Part shown: one piece after another, positions 1 to 7,369 of the stretch
How positions within the stretch are numbered: position 1 is the first letter of the stretch
How the letters are laid out: each line of letters starts with the position of its first letter
Assembly: GCA_902782965.1 (NCBI GenBank)
Contig: CACZPG010000218.1
Span: 1 to 13,120 of the forward strand
Direction of reading: 5' to 3'
DNA from: an uncultured Lachnospiraceae bacterium
Lineage (GTDB): Bacteria; Bacillota; Clostridia; Lachnospirales; Lachnospiraceae
DNA: 13,120 bases
Notes under the pieces: model-generated
Databases searched by the model: none
Told to the model about the DNA's origin: nothing
The model's input: only the letters and a program-made list of their open reading frames with translations
Translations under genes and position numbers: made by a program

Positions 1-563
1 AGCTGATAGCATTCTGTCAGCATATCATCAAAATCCAGATAATTATTCTTATTCTTGTAACCCGTATATTTCTTATAAAAGAGATGAAAATCCTCCTGAG
101 ACATGCCCGGACTATAATAATTCTCTATATCTATCATATCCGAAGCTATCACTGATAACTGACTTATAACTCCGGACACAATATCATCATTATCATATAA
201 ATCTTTGTTTATATCATTAAGAATGCTTCGAATTATCTTTCTTTTGGAGTTTTCATCTAGTACGTTAATGTTTTTAGAGGAATAAGCAGTTCTGATAATC
301 CAATAAAAGAAAGAATGAAAAGTACCAAAACGAACATTAGTCTCCTCAAGATCAGTAAGTTCCAGAAATCTGTCTTTCATTGATTTCGCAGCAGCTCTTG
401 TAAAAGTAATTACAAGAATACTGGAAGGAAGAACCTGGTGACCGTATATCAGATTATTTATTCTATTGATTATAACCGTGGTTTTTCCAGACCCCGGAGT
501 TCCAAGCACAAGAAGCGGACCCTCATTCCACTCAATAGCTTCCTCTTGTTCCTTTGTAAACAT
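1..563 (-). CDS. UvrD/Rep-family (superfamily 1) DNA helicase, N-terminal part, truncated by window edge
   Basis: Read from the ATG at 563 to the window edge this frame stays open for 187 codons. It starts MFTKEQEEAIEW, a Q-motif (Q6). Walker A is GTPGSGKTT at residues 21-29, motif Ia is ITFTRAAAKSM, and motif Ic is FGTFHSFFYWII. The fragment ends with LDFDDML, the segment that precedes domain 1B/motif II in UvrD, PcrA and Rep. These proteins are ATP-driven 3'-5' translocases that unwind DNA in repair and replication restart. The start is supported by AGGTGAGG a few bases upstream. It lies downstream of the SEC-C gene but a terminator separates them, so it probably has its own promoter, which I could not place. 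Motif II (DExQ) and the C-terminal half lie outside the window, so UvrD, PcrA and a shorter UvrD-like paralogue cannot be told apart. Confidence 0.86.
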   Translation of the reverse strand, partial: MFTKEQEEAIEWNEGPLLVLGTPGSGKTTVIINRINNLIYGHQVLPSSILVITFTRAAAKSMKDRFLELTDLEETNVRFGTFHSFFYWIIRTAYSSKNINVLDENSKRKIIRSILNDINKDLYDNDDIVSGVISQLSVIASDMIDIENYYSPGMSQEDFHLFYKKYTGYKNKNNYLDFDDMLTECYQ

Positions 564-602
564 TAACCCTCACCTTTATCAAAACATCAGATAACAAAAT
601 AT

Positions 603-639
603 CAGAATTTTAAAACAGGGTGAGCATCAGCTCACCCTG
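603..639 (-). terminator. Rho-independent terminator after the SEC-C gene
   Basis: A perfect 10-bp inverted repeat (CAGGGTGAGC at 616-625 and GCTCACCCTG at 630-639) encloses a 4-nt loop. On the minus strand it is followed at once by TTTTAAAATT, the usual U-rich tail. It starts about 10 nt after the SEC-C stop codon, so it ends that transcript before the helicase gene. Confidence 0.87.
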
Positions 640-648
640 GATACCAAT

Positions 649-1149
649 CTATGCTCCACAGCATTTCTTATATTTCTTACCGCTACCACATGGACATGGA
701 TCATTACGTCCTATTTTAGGAGCCTTCACTATAGTATGAGAAGATTTCTCTTTCTTGTAAAGCGCATCTCTTGTTTCCTTATCATAGATATTATCCCATT
801 CAGGAAGTGTATAGAGCCACTCAGCATTACAGCCTACCATGTTCATATATAACTTCTCTGTATCGATATCTATAGTAACTTCAGAGTCTTCAGTAACATC
901 ATCGAGATTATTAGACTGCTTAAGGCTGTCATCAATACCATCAAGAAATCCTGTCATTATTTCGATTGTTGTACCGTACTCTTCAGCAAGTCCTTTTATA
1001 GTACCTTTAATAACCTTCTCAGGTTCTTTAAGGATTTTCTCATAAATCCCTTTCTCTATTTGAAAATAATTAAGCCAGAACTGTTTTCCTTCCGGTGTTC
1101 TGTCATCAAGACCATATGCATGATCTCTCCAATCCTTTAAAATTCCCAT
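649..1149 (-). CDS. SEC-C metal-binding motif protein (166 aa)
   Basis: The last 20 residues are a textbook SEC-C motif with core CPCGSGKKYKKCC. Cysteines C152, C154, C163 and C164 fit the CxCx8CC zinc site found at the C-terminus of SecA and in many small unlinked proteins. The first ~145 residues are helical and acidic, with two Trp/Tyr-rich stretches (FWLNYFQ near 24-30, EWLYTLPEWDNIYD near 110-123). I do not recognise them as a named domain. It is cytosolic: no signal peptide or membrane segment is visible. AAAGGA precedes the ATG at 1149, and a promoter sits just upstream. A terminator follows, so it is probably a one-gene unit, though read-through from the exporter operon is possible. 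In SecA the motif helps bind SecB and ribosomes. What it binds here is unknown, and calling it a SecA relative would be wrong because no ATPase domain is present. Confidence 0.86.
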   Translation of the reverse strand: MGILKDWRDHAYGLDDRTPEGKQFWLNYFQIEKGIYEKILKEPEKVIKGTIKGLAEEYGTTIEIMTGFLDGIDDSLKQSNNLDDVTEDSEVTIDIDTEKLYMNMVGCNAEWLYTLPEWDNIYDKETRDALYKKEKSSHTIVKAPKIGRNDPCPCGSGKKYKKCCGA

Positions 1150-1192
1150 AACTCTTATCCTTTCAAATTTATGAAAATATATTCATTCGATG

Positions 1193-1221
1193 ATTATAAC
1201 AAAGAAGAGTAATTCTTTCAA
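1193..1221 (-). promoter_or_regulatory. Sigma-A-type promoter for the SEC-C gene
   Basis: On the minus strand TTGAAA (1221-1216) and a perfect TATAAT (1198-1193) are 17 bp apart. The predicted start, near 1186, leaves a leader of about 37 nt containing the AAAGGA ribosome site. It lies wholly between the permease stop and the SEC-C start, which separates the SEC-C gene from the exporter operon. Confidence 0.68.
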
Positions 1222-1228
1222 GTAAGAC

Positions 1229-2509
1229 TTATTCATATCTTAATGCGTCAATCGGATTAAGATTTGCTGCCTTAATTGAAGGTATTAGCCCGAATACAAT
1301 TCCGATAACCATTGAGAAAAGAACTGAAATAATCGTCGCCGGAACACTGATGGCTACAGGAACCTCTGCAACATTAGAAATAAAATATGCAAGAGCTATA
1401 CCCGTTATTACCCCAAGAATTCCACCAAGACTGGTAAGCACCGACGCTTCAGTAAGAAACTGTCCAAGTATCGCACTCTTTCTTGCACCTATGGCTTTCT
1501 TAAGTCCAATTTCTCTTGTACGTTCGGTTACAGATACAAGCATAATGTTCATAACACCGATACCACCTACAAGAAGTGAAATACTCGCAATCCAGATAAG
1601 CTGCGTACTTGTAGAATTCTGCAGTTTCTGAAGATCCTTAGCTTTCTGCAGTATATCCTCACTCTTATATTTAACAGAATCTTCATCATCAGATTCACCA
1701 TTTACACTTGTGGACTTAATGAAACTATTAAGATAATCCTGAGTCTTCTTTCCGGCATCCTGCATTTCTTCTGTTGAATTAGCCTTTACCAGCACCTGAT
1801 AAGGTTCATCATATGTATATAATATGGGCCAGATTGTGTCAGGCACTATGATAGTTCCGGAATTCTCATCCCCAAAGTAAGTATACCAGTCATCAATACT
1901 TGTAATGATAGGCTGAAAATCTTCGTCTTTATCAACCACACCTACTACAACAAATGGTTTTCCTGATATTTCAATAGTTTTATTAATCGGATCCTCTCCC
2001 ATAAAAAGAGCATATGCAGTATTTGAATCCAGAATCACAACTTTTCTGAAATCAGTAAAATCCTTTTCGGTAAACAATCTTCCTTCCCGAATCTTGTAAC
2101 TCATCAGTCTTATAAAGTCATTGGTACAACCATATATATAAGAACCTGACAACTGATTAGTACTATGATTAATTCCTTCATAACTGCTGGCCTTATGGTA
2201 AATTGCAGCATCCTGAACACTATCGTAGGATTTAATGGTCTGAAGCATTGAATCATCTATAATAGGAAGCTTGGTCAGATCTATTCCGTCAGTGATATTA
2301 ACTTCCATACCACTCTGGGTAATATTTACCTTTACAACATTATCACCGGAACCAACAAGACTGTTCTTAATTTCATCATTTGTTCCTTTAATGGTAGAGA
2401 CAATCGCTATAATAGCCGCTATACCGATAATGATTCCGAGCATAGTCAGGAAAGAACGCATCTTATGACTGAATATACCTTGAAATGATAATCTTATATT
2501 TTCAATCAT
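1229..2509 (-). CDS. MacB-like ABC transporter permease (FtsX fold, 426 aa)
   Basis: Type VII ABC (MacB/FtsX superfamily) permease. It has one N-terminal membrane helix (about 20-40) after the amphipathic start IENIRLSFQGIFSHKMRS, then a large extracytoplasmic domain (about 41-300), then three C-terminal helices (about 303-327, 355-378 and 386-409). The family marks are clear: GGIGVMNIMLVSVTERTREIG at TM2, KKAIGARKSAILGQFLTEA in the coupling region, and the C-terminal IPSIKAANLNPIDALRYE. MacB-type permeases do not carry substrate across the membrane helices. They use ATPase strokes to drive an extracytoplasmic adaptor tunnel or to extract substrates. GGAGGAAG lies just upstream of the ATG, 11 nt after the second adaptor's stop. 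It is the last gene of the probable operon. No convincing terminator follows. The substrate (antimicrobial peptide, lantibiotic, lipid or siderophore-like) cannot be read from sequence. Confidence 0.93.
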   Translation of the reverse strand: MIENIRLSFQGIFSHKMRSFLTMLGIIIGIAAIIAIVSTIKGTNDEIKNSLVGSGDNVVKVNITQSGMEVNITDGIDLTKLPIIDDSMLQTIKSYDSVQDAAIYHKASSYEGINHSTNQLSGSYIYGCTNDFIRLMSYKIREGRLFTEKDFTDFRKVVILDSNTAYALFMGEDPINKTIEISGKPFVVVGVVDKDEDFQPIITSIDDWYTYFGDENSGTIIVPDTIWPILYTYDEPYQVLVKANSTEEMQDAGKKTQDYLNSFIKSTSVNGESDDEDSVKYKSEDILQKAKDLQKLQNSTSTQLIWIASISLLVGGIGVMNIMLVSVTERTREIGLKKAIGARKSAILGQFLTEASVLTSLGGILGVITGIALAYFISNVAEVPVAISVPATIISVLFSMVIGIVFGLIPSIKAANLNPIDALRYE

Positions 2510-2520
2510 TTTCTTCCTCC

Positions 2521-4329
2521 CTAATATAAATCTTCAGAATCAGCATGCACACATATCTTTCCTTCAATAGCATTCTTATCATAAGGAAAAGCTATCCAGT
2601 CACTTGATGATATACCTCCTGTTACTGATATATCAGTACTGTTATAAATCTTACCGGTGTTAATATACTGTTTCTTGAGTCTGCCTTTATGTTCTTTAAG
2701 AACATAATATCTGTTACCTTCCTGTTTAACCATGTATAAAGGAATAACTATATCTCCGGCATCACTGTAGTATTCGTCATAATCTTCATCCAGATATTCA
2801 TCTGATGAAAAATCATCTTCACCAATACTGTCAATTAAAGCGTTTGCATCAGTTGCAGTTGAAAAGCCACTCTGATCACCGTTATTAACACCTATATCAT
2901 CTAAAGCTGAAGATTCAGAAAGATCATTATTATCAGAATAATCCAAATTTGAAGTATCATCATTTGCAATACTTACTTCAACAAATGCACCATCTATAAG
3001 ATCTGCTCCTTCATCAATCGAAACCTTAACAGGATATTTTGACTGAACCAGTGGATAATTACTCTCTCCGACAGGATTAATTCCTATATCGACTACCTTG
3101 CCTCCATACCTGAGACCTGTATCATAACAGTAAACAGAAACTTCTGTACCAATATCCATTTTTGCAAGATCATATTCACCTACCGCAACAGTAGCAATAA
3201 ATGTACCATCACCACTTATAACAACAGCTGGATTATAACCGGGCGAAGCATCCGTCGGAGAATTAACCTCAGTTACAGTTCCTTTTATCTTTGCAACGAT
3301 CTTGGCTGTCTCATTAGCCTTCTCCTGTCTTTTAATTGCAAGTTCCTGATTGGCTATATCGTTCTCAATAGATTTTATTTCTTCATTTTGACGCTTGATA
3401 GCAAGTGACAATTCATATTTAGTATAGGTTTCACCATCGTCATCGTCGTCATCGATATCATCGATATCAATATCATCGCCATCATCGTCATATGGAATAT
3501 CACCTACTGTGGTAGCTTCTGTGGTAGCTTTTGTAGTAGATTCTTTTTTCTTTTTTGATTTCTTCTTTTTCTTCTCGGTTGTAGCTTCCGTAGTCTGTTC
3601 TGTTGTTGTTGCAGCTGTTGTCGGAGCCTCCGTAGGTACCTGAGTGGTAGCTTCAGTGCTGGCATCAGTTGAAACAGTACTTCCATCCTGAGGATTCATG
3701 GAAGGATCAGGAGTAGCAGACTCTGTCGGAACAGCTGTTACTTCTGTAGAAGCGGTCGTAGCTTCCGTAGAAGCCTGGGTTGTCTCCTGAGTCGTTGTCT
3801 GAGTTGTTGCCTGAGTTGTTTTTTCAGTAGTCTTTTCGGTGGTTTTCTCAGTCGTTTTCTCAGTTGTCTTCTCAGTAGTTCTCTCTGTTGTTCTCTCAGT
3901 TGAACTCTCTGTTGTTTTTTCAACCGGCTTTTTCTTCTTTAGATCATTTAATTCACTGTAGGCATCTGCTAATTCAGATTTTGTAACTTCAAGATCGTTT
4001 TTCATAGATTCAAGAGCCAGATCATTTTCTCTCTCATCATATAAGAAAAGCTCTGTTCCCGGTTTTATCTCGTCACCTACATTTACCAGAAACTGCTTAA
4101 TCTTTTTGCCGCCTTCAGCATAAACCTTCTGAGTTCCACTGGAAGAAACAGTTCCTGACATAGTGCTTACATCTTCTTCATACCAGCTGCTGTCTCCATA
4201 CTCTTCAAGGGAATAAACATTAACAGGGTTGGTATTCTGACGATGTCTCTTGAATATCAGAACACCTATATATGTACATATACCAAGTACAAGGAGAACA
4301 ATTACTGTAATAAGAATCTTTTTCTTCAT
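2521..4329 (-). CDS. HlyD/YknX-like membrane fusion (adaptor) protein with a long Thr-rich coiled-coil insert (602 aa)
   Basis: Extracytoplasmic adaptor of the exporter. After MKKK comes a single membrane anchor (about 5-26), then the first half of a lipoyl-like domain (68-98, VNVGDEIKPGTELFLYDE). A coiled-coil arm (99-132), a low-complexity insert (about 134-299) and the returning arm (301-347) follow. Next are the second lipoyl half (KGTVTEV, ~350), a beta-barrel domain (~366-453), a second acidic Ser/Asp/Tyr-rich stretch (456-525) and a membrane-proximal domain. YknX/MacA relatives are about 370-400 aa, so the extra length is the two inserts. An ATG two codons upstream at 4335 shares the ATGA overlap with the ATPase stop, but AAAGGGG lies only 1 nt from it and 7 nt from the ATG at 4329. 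The sister adaptor also starts MKKK, so 4329 is preferred. What the insert contacts is unknown. Confidence 0.87.
   Translation of the reverse strand: MKKKILITVIVLLVLGICTYIGVLIFKRHRQNTNPVNVYSLEEYGDSSWYEEDVSTMSGTVSSSGTQKVYAEGGKKIKQFLVNVGDEIKPGTELFLYDERENDLALESMKNDLEVTKSELADAYSELNDLKKKKPVEKTTESSTERTTERTTEKTTEKTTEKTTEKTTEKTTQATTQTTTQETTQASTEATTASTEVTAVPTESATPDPSMNPQDGSTVSTDASTEATTQVPTEAPTTAATTTEQTTEATTEKKKKKSKKKKESTTKATTEATTVGDIPYDDDGDDIDIDDIDDDDDDGETYTKYELSLAIKRQNEEIKSIENDIANQELAIKRQEKANETAKIVAKIKGTVTEVNSPTDASPGYNPAVVISGDGTFIATVAVGEYDLAKMDIGTEVSVYCYDTGLRYGGKVVDIGINPVGESNYPLVQSKYPVKVSIDEGADLIDGAFVEVSIANDDTSNLDYSDNNDLSESSALDDIGVNNGDQSGFSTATDANALIDSIGEDDFSSDEYLDEDYDEYYSDAGDIVIPLYMVKQEGNRYYVLKEHKGRLKKQYINTGKIYNSTDISVTGGISSSDWIAFPYDKNAIEGKICVHADSEDLY
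3433..3930 (-). repeat. Low-complexity insert in the second adaptor: 12-bp TTEK-type repeats, Lys cluster, Asp cluster
   Basis: The core at 3775-3915 is a run of about twelve 12-bp units encoding TTES, STER, TTER, five TTEK, then TTQA, TTQT, TTQE and TTQA. Codons for the same residue vary freely from unit to unit (ACT, ACA, ACG and ACC for Thr; GAG/GAA; AAA/AAG), so the peptide is more conserved than the DNA. Beyond it come a Ser/Thr/Pro/Ala-rich stretch, a basic patch of two Lys runs separated by one Ser (3552-3581), and an Asp/Ile run (about 3433-3492). The insert sits between the two coiled-coil arms, that is at the hairpin tip facing away from the membrane. Confidence 0.85.
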
Positions 4330-4331
4330 AA

Positions 4332-5567
4332 TCATTCCCCTTTCTTGTCATCCTGAAATGATATTTCAATACAGGAATCCATATCTTCTGTCAATTCATT
4401 TGTTTCAGTATTAACGTTATTATCAATATTTACACATTCATCTGTATCAACATTTATAATTGTATTATCGTTTTCATCTGAATGAACGTTTACATCATTA
4501 TTAAAAATATTAATTGGCTTTTCTTCAAATATATTAATCTGCGGTTCCTCAGATTGATAATTGCTATCTTCAAATATATTTACTGCAGGCTTTTCCAGCT
4601 CAACATTATTCTCAGCAAATATATTCACCTGAGAATCACCCGAATCAGAAATATCATCATTGAAAATATTTACTTCTTTTATTTCTGTCTCATGGTCAGC
4701 ATCTTCAAAAATGTTCTTAACAGAAACTGCATCTGTATTCTCTTCATTCTGATCAGCTGAAGAATCTGATAAAGCCTCTGATACTGATTCTGAATCAGGC
4801 TCTGATACTGAATTTGATGTAGAATCCTCCACACTATTTGATACAGAATCCGATGCCACCTGAACAGACTGAGGAATGGTAGGATTAGGATTTATCTCAT
4901 CACTGGTTATTTCACCATCAAATATCTTAATGATTCTATTAGCATATCTTGCTATTTCCTCAGCATGGGTAATCATTATAATTGTCGCACCTTCATCATG
5001 AAGCTGTTTAAAAATACCCATTACCTGCTTACCGGATTTAGAATCAAGAGCTCCGGTAGGTTCGTCTGCAAGGAGTATTCTTGGTTTATTTACAATAGCT
5101 CTTGCAATTGCAACCCTTTGTTTCTGTCCACCAGAAAGCTGTGTAGCCTTAAAGGACATACGATCCTCAAGACCGACCTTAATAAGAGCCTGCTCACAAA
5201 GAGGCCTTCTTTCTTTTCTGGATATATGCGCATATTGAAGTGGGAGTTCGACATTTTGAAGAGCACTTTGTCTAGGCATTAGATTAAAGTTCTGAAATAC
5301 GAATCCTATTTCCTTATTTCTGATATCAGAAAGCTTCTTGTCATTCATGCTTCCAATATCATTTCCGGAAAGGTTATAGGTGCCCTCACTTGGTTTATCC
5401 AGACATCCGATAATGTTCATCAGAGTAGATTTGCCAGAGCCGGAAGGTCCCATAATCGCCACATATTCCCCTTCATTAATACTTAGATTAATATCAATAA
5501 GCGCAGGAACATCAACAGTTCCCTGGGAATAGGTTTTAGATATATGTTGTAATTCAAGCAGAAGCAT
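4332..5567 (-). CDS. MacB/LolD-type ABC transporter ATPase with a 190-residue acidic tail (411 aa)
   Basis: The first ~220 residues are a complete nucleotide-binding domain: Walker A GPSGSGKST (40-48), Q-loop Q92, signature LSGGQKQR (144-151), Walker B ILLADEP (164-170), D-loop GALD and H-loop H201. The spacing is that of the LolD/MacB/YknY family, which powers FtsX-fold permeases such as the one downstream. Family members normally stop near 225-235 aa. This one continues with a Ser/Asp/Glu-rich linker (238-280) and a tail bearing six NIF motifs, then an Asn/Asp-rich end. The tail has no predicted membrane helix and should be cytosolic and disordered. GGAGG is 8 nt from the ATG at 5567 and overlaps the upstream adaptor's stop. 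Its own TGA lies just before the second adaptor start, so translational coupling is likely. The ATPase call is secure; the tail's role is unknown. Confidence 0.95.
   Translation of the reverse strand: MLLLELQHISKTYSQGTVDVPALIDINLSINEGEYVAIMGPSGSGKSTLMNIIGCLDKPSEGTYNLSGNDIGSMNDKKLSDIRNKEIGFVFQNFNLMPRQSALQNVELPLQYAHISRKERRPLCEQALIKVGLEDRMSFKATQLSGGQKQRVAIARAIVNKPRILLADEPTGALDSKSGKQVMGIFKQLHDEGATIIMITHAEEIARYANRIIKIFDGEITSDEINPNPTIPQSVQVASDSVSNSVEDSTSNSVSEPDSESVSEALSDSSADQNEENTDAVSVKNIFEDADHETEIKEVNIFNDDISDSGDSQVNIFAENNVELEKPAVNIFEDSNYQSEEPQINIFEEKPINIFNNDVNVHSDENDNTIINVDTDECVNIDNNVNTETNELTEDMDSCIEISFQDDKKGE
4503..4718 (-). repeat. 45-bp-period repeat encoding NIF motifs in the ATPase tail
   Basis: The tripeptide Asn-Ile-Phe begins at residues 285, 300, 315, 330 and 345, an exact 15-residue (45-bp) period, and once more at 353. 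It is usually preceded by Val or Ile and followed by Glu/Asp/Asn/Ala. The residues between motifs are acidic and differ between copies. The copies also differ in codon choice, so this looks like an old duplication kept for the motif and its spacing rather than fresh slippage. Confidence 0.85.
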
Positions 5568-5579
5568 ATTCCTATCCTC

Positions 5580-7094
5580 CTACTCTTCCACATTTACATC
5601 AGCAGGATTATCAATAGATTCACCGGGATCCTTGATCATCTCTTCAGCCCCGGTATCTCCGCCTTCATTGATCATCTCGCCAGCTGCGCCTTGTGAATCA
5701 CCGTCCACAGGATCAACAAAACTCTGATCATCCTGACCATCAGATTCATCTAAATCTATTACGTCATCAGATTCATCGTAATCAACATCTTCATCTTCTA
5801 ATTCGAATTCTTCATCTTCAGAATCATTATCATCAACATCCATAACATCTTCATAATTAGTCGTGGTTGGATCGCCCTCCTGAATAGAATCATCAGGATA
5901 TGCTATATAATCATCAAGAGTTAATCCCTCAGTTACCTCATATGTATCTGCATCTTCATTATACTCACCAAGAGTTATCGCAGCTTTAATTATATTTCCT
6001 TCTTCTCCACGTTTCCAAACATAATGAGCTTCTTCCTCATTAATAATAAAGTATGAAGGAAGCTGGACTCCACTGACAGTATTACCCTGTCCATAATCAA
6101 GTTCGATAAAAAGATGCTGACCGAGAATCATTCCGTCTGTATTCTCCGGAGAAACATAGAAATTATAACTTGAAGCTGATTCACCATAATCCATATACTC
6201 ATCATTAGCATCAGATTTAGGTTCCATATTTACCTTTGATACACTACCACCCCAGGTAACGGATTCATCTGTTCTTGAGCGCAGCACAACAGCGGTACCT
6301 GCGGTGAAATTGTGAATATTCATTTCATCCGTAATACCTCTTACTTTGTAATCGCCTTCTGCAATTATTGTTATAAAAGCATTTGCTTCTTCTGAATTCT
6401 CAGAAGTATCATCATATCCTGATGAAGTAGCTTCAAAGTCATCTACATCATCATCAACTACAGTATCCGAATCACCAGAATCATCTCCACCTGTATCAGG
6501 AGAACCACAGGTTTTAATAATACCTGTCATAGGTGAGGTAACAACGGACTGCTCCATCGCATCCTTCTGCTTCTTGATTTCCAGATCTTTCTTCTCAAGA
6601 TTGTACTGTTCCTCTTTAATCGAAGAATTTGTACTGTTAATCTGAGACTGCAAACTGTTTTTCTCACTGTCAGTGGTAGCGCTCTTGAGCTGAGTAGAAT
6701 AATCATTAAGAGTAGTATTCAGACTGTCTATTGTATTCTGGATACCGGTTCTGTCAATATTAAGCTGTTCAAGATTCATTTCCATATCAGAAGTATCATA
6801 ACTAAAGAGCTTATCGCCCTTCTTAACTGTTTCACCTACTTTTACAAATACTTCTTTTACATTTTTATCGGAATCTTTATTAACTGCCTTTGAATCCTGA
6901 GATTCAACTACACCCATGAATCTGCTGGCATTTCCTACCGGAAGACCGTTTACAGATCTGACTGATTCTACATATACGAGGTTCTTATTATATCCTCCGA
7001 GACTTCTGTTTCTGAGAAATATAATAGCTCCGATAATTCCTCCAATAACGACTAAAGACGCTATAATAACAATAATAGCGGTTTTCTTCTTCAT
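5580..7094 (-). CDS. HlyD/YknX-like membrane fusion (adaptor) protein with acidic C-terminal tail (504 aa)
   Basis: Order of parts: MKKK and a membrane anchor (6-27); first lipoyl half (about 70-100, VKVGETVKKGDKLFSYD); a coiled-coil hairpin (103-183); second lipoyl half (VTSPMTGIIKT, 185-195) interrupted by an Asp/Ser-rich loop (200-236); a beta-barrel domain (240-335); a membrane-proximal domain (about 340-405); and a tail (412-504) very rich in Asp and Glu. It belongs to the RND/MFP adaptor superfamily that pairs with MacB-type permeases. It differs from the downstream adaptor in coiled-coil length, insert position and tail, so the two may build a hetero-oligomeric tunnel or work as alternatives. 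AGAGGA precedes the ATG at 7094, which starts 2 nt after the stop of the small membrane protein. The tail begins after the last folded segment and should be outside the cell membrane if the anchor is Nin. Confidence 0.88.
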   Translation of the reverse strand: MKKKTAIIVIIASLVVIGGIIGAIIFLRNRSLGGYNKNLVYVESVRSVNGLPVGNASRFMGVVESQDSKAVNKDSDKNVKEVFVKVGETVKKGDKLFSYDTSDMEMNLEQLNIDRTGIQNTIDSLNTTLNDYSTQLKSATTDSEKNSLQSQINSTNSSIKEEQYNLEKKDLEIKKQKDAMEQSVVTSPMTGIIKTCGSPDTGGDDSGDSDTVVDDDVDDFEATSSGYDDTSENSEEANAFITIIAEGDYKVRGITDEMNIHNFTAGTAVVLRSRTDESVTWGGSVSKVNMEPKSDANDEYMDYGESASSYNFYVSPENTDGMILGQHLFIELDYGQGNTVSGVQLPSYFIINEEEAHYVWKRGEEGNIIKAAITLGEYNEDADTYEVTEGLTLDDYIAYPDDSIQEGDPTTTNYEDVMDVDDNDSEDEEFELEDEDVDYDESDDVIDLDESDGQDDQSFVDPVDGDSQGAAGEMINEGGDTGAEEMIKDPGESIDNPADVNVEE

Positions 7095-7096
7095 AA

Positions 7097-7363
7097 TTAG
7101 TCCTCTTTTCTGTCAAAAACTTTTCTTAACCACAAAATCAGATATACTATTAAGGGGTAAATAATAACAAGAAAAAGCATCGAAAAAGTATATTTACTAT
7201 TAGTAAATATCATATAAATATATACAATTAACAAGACAGCAAAAACAAGCAGCAGGATTATAGCAAGAATCCTGCTGAAAAGCGAATGCTTTTTAGGGGT
7301 ATCTGATTCAGTTTTATTTGTCTTTTCAATATTATCTTTTTCAATATTATCTTCTGTATGCAT
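7097..7363 (-). CDS. Small two-helix membrane protein, unrecognised (88 aa)
   Basis: I do not recognise a family. The first ~26 residues are charged and hydrophilic. Two membrane helices follow (about 29-50, FSRILAIILLLVFAVLLIVYIY, and 58-78, TFSMLFLVIIYPLIVYLILWL) with a short loop, then a basic-acidic end. Both ends are predicted on the same side, probably cytosolic by the positive-inside rule. It starts 6 nt after the rarA stop and ends 2 nt before the first adaptor, which argues for a real, co-translated gene. The only upstream purine stretch is AAAAGAAA, so translation probably depends on coupling to rarA. Its place directly before the exporter genes suggests an accessory subunit, by analogy with small membrane partners of other MacB/YknXYZ systems. 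That is inference only. Confidence 0.72.
   Translation of the reverse strand: MHTEDNIEKDNIEKTNKTESDTPKKHSLFSRILAIILLLVFAVLLIVYIYMIFTNSKYTFSMLFLVIIYPLIVYLILWLRKVFDRKED
7323..7352 (-). repeat. Perfect 15-bp tandem duplication inside the small membrane protein gene
   Basis: TTTTCAATATTATCT (plus strand) occurs twice back to back at 7323-7337 and 7338-7352. It encodes a repeated DNIEK in the hydrophilic N-terminus. The copies are identical and in frame, so this looks like a recent slippage event of two units. Confidence 0.85.
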
Positions 7364-7369
7364 TTTCTT

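Noticed and set aside
649..1149. SecA fragment or pseudogene
   Set aside because: Only the zinc motif is shared. The rest lacks any DEAD-motor residues, and the gene has its own promoter, ribosome site and terminator.
1199..1221. AAAGAA/TTCTTT inverted repeat as a terminator for the permease gene
   Set aside because: Only six A-T-rich pairs with one G-C, and no U run. The same bases form the spacer and -35 of the SEC-C promoter, a better explanation.
3504..3923. Two minus-strand frames rich in Arg, Gln and Leu overlapping the second adaptor
   Set aside because: They are the other-frame reading of the Thr-rich repeat (ACN ACN GAR AAR). The repetition is a by-product of the real frame, which has clear domains on both sides.
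4503..4718. CRISPR-like array because of the regular 45-bp spacing
   Set aside because: The repeats are coding and degenerate at DNA level, with no constant palindromic repeat and no cas genes. They encode the NIF motif.
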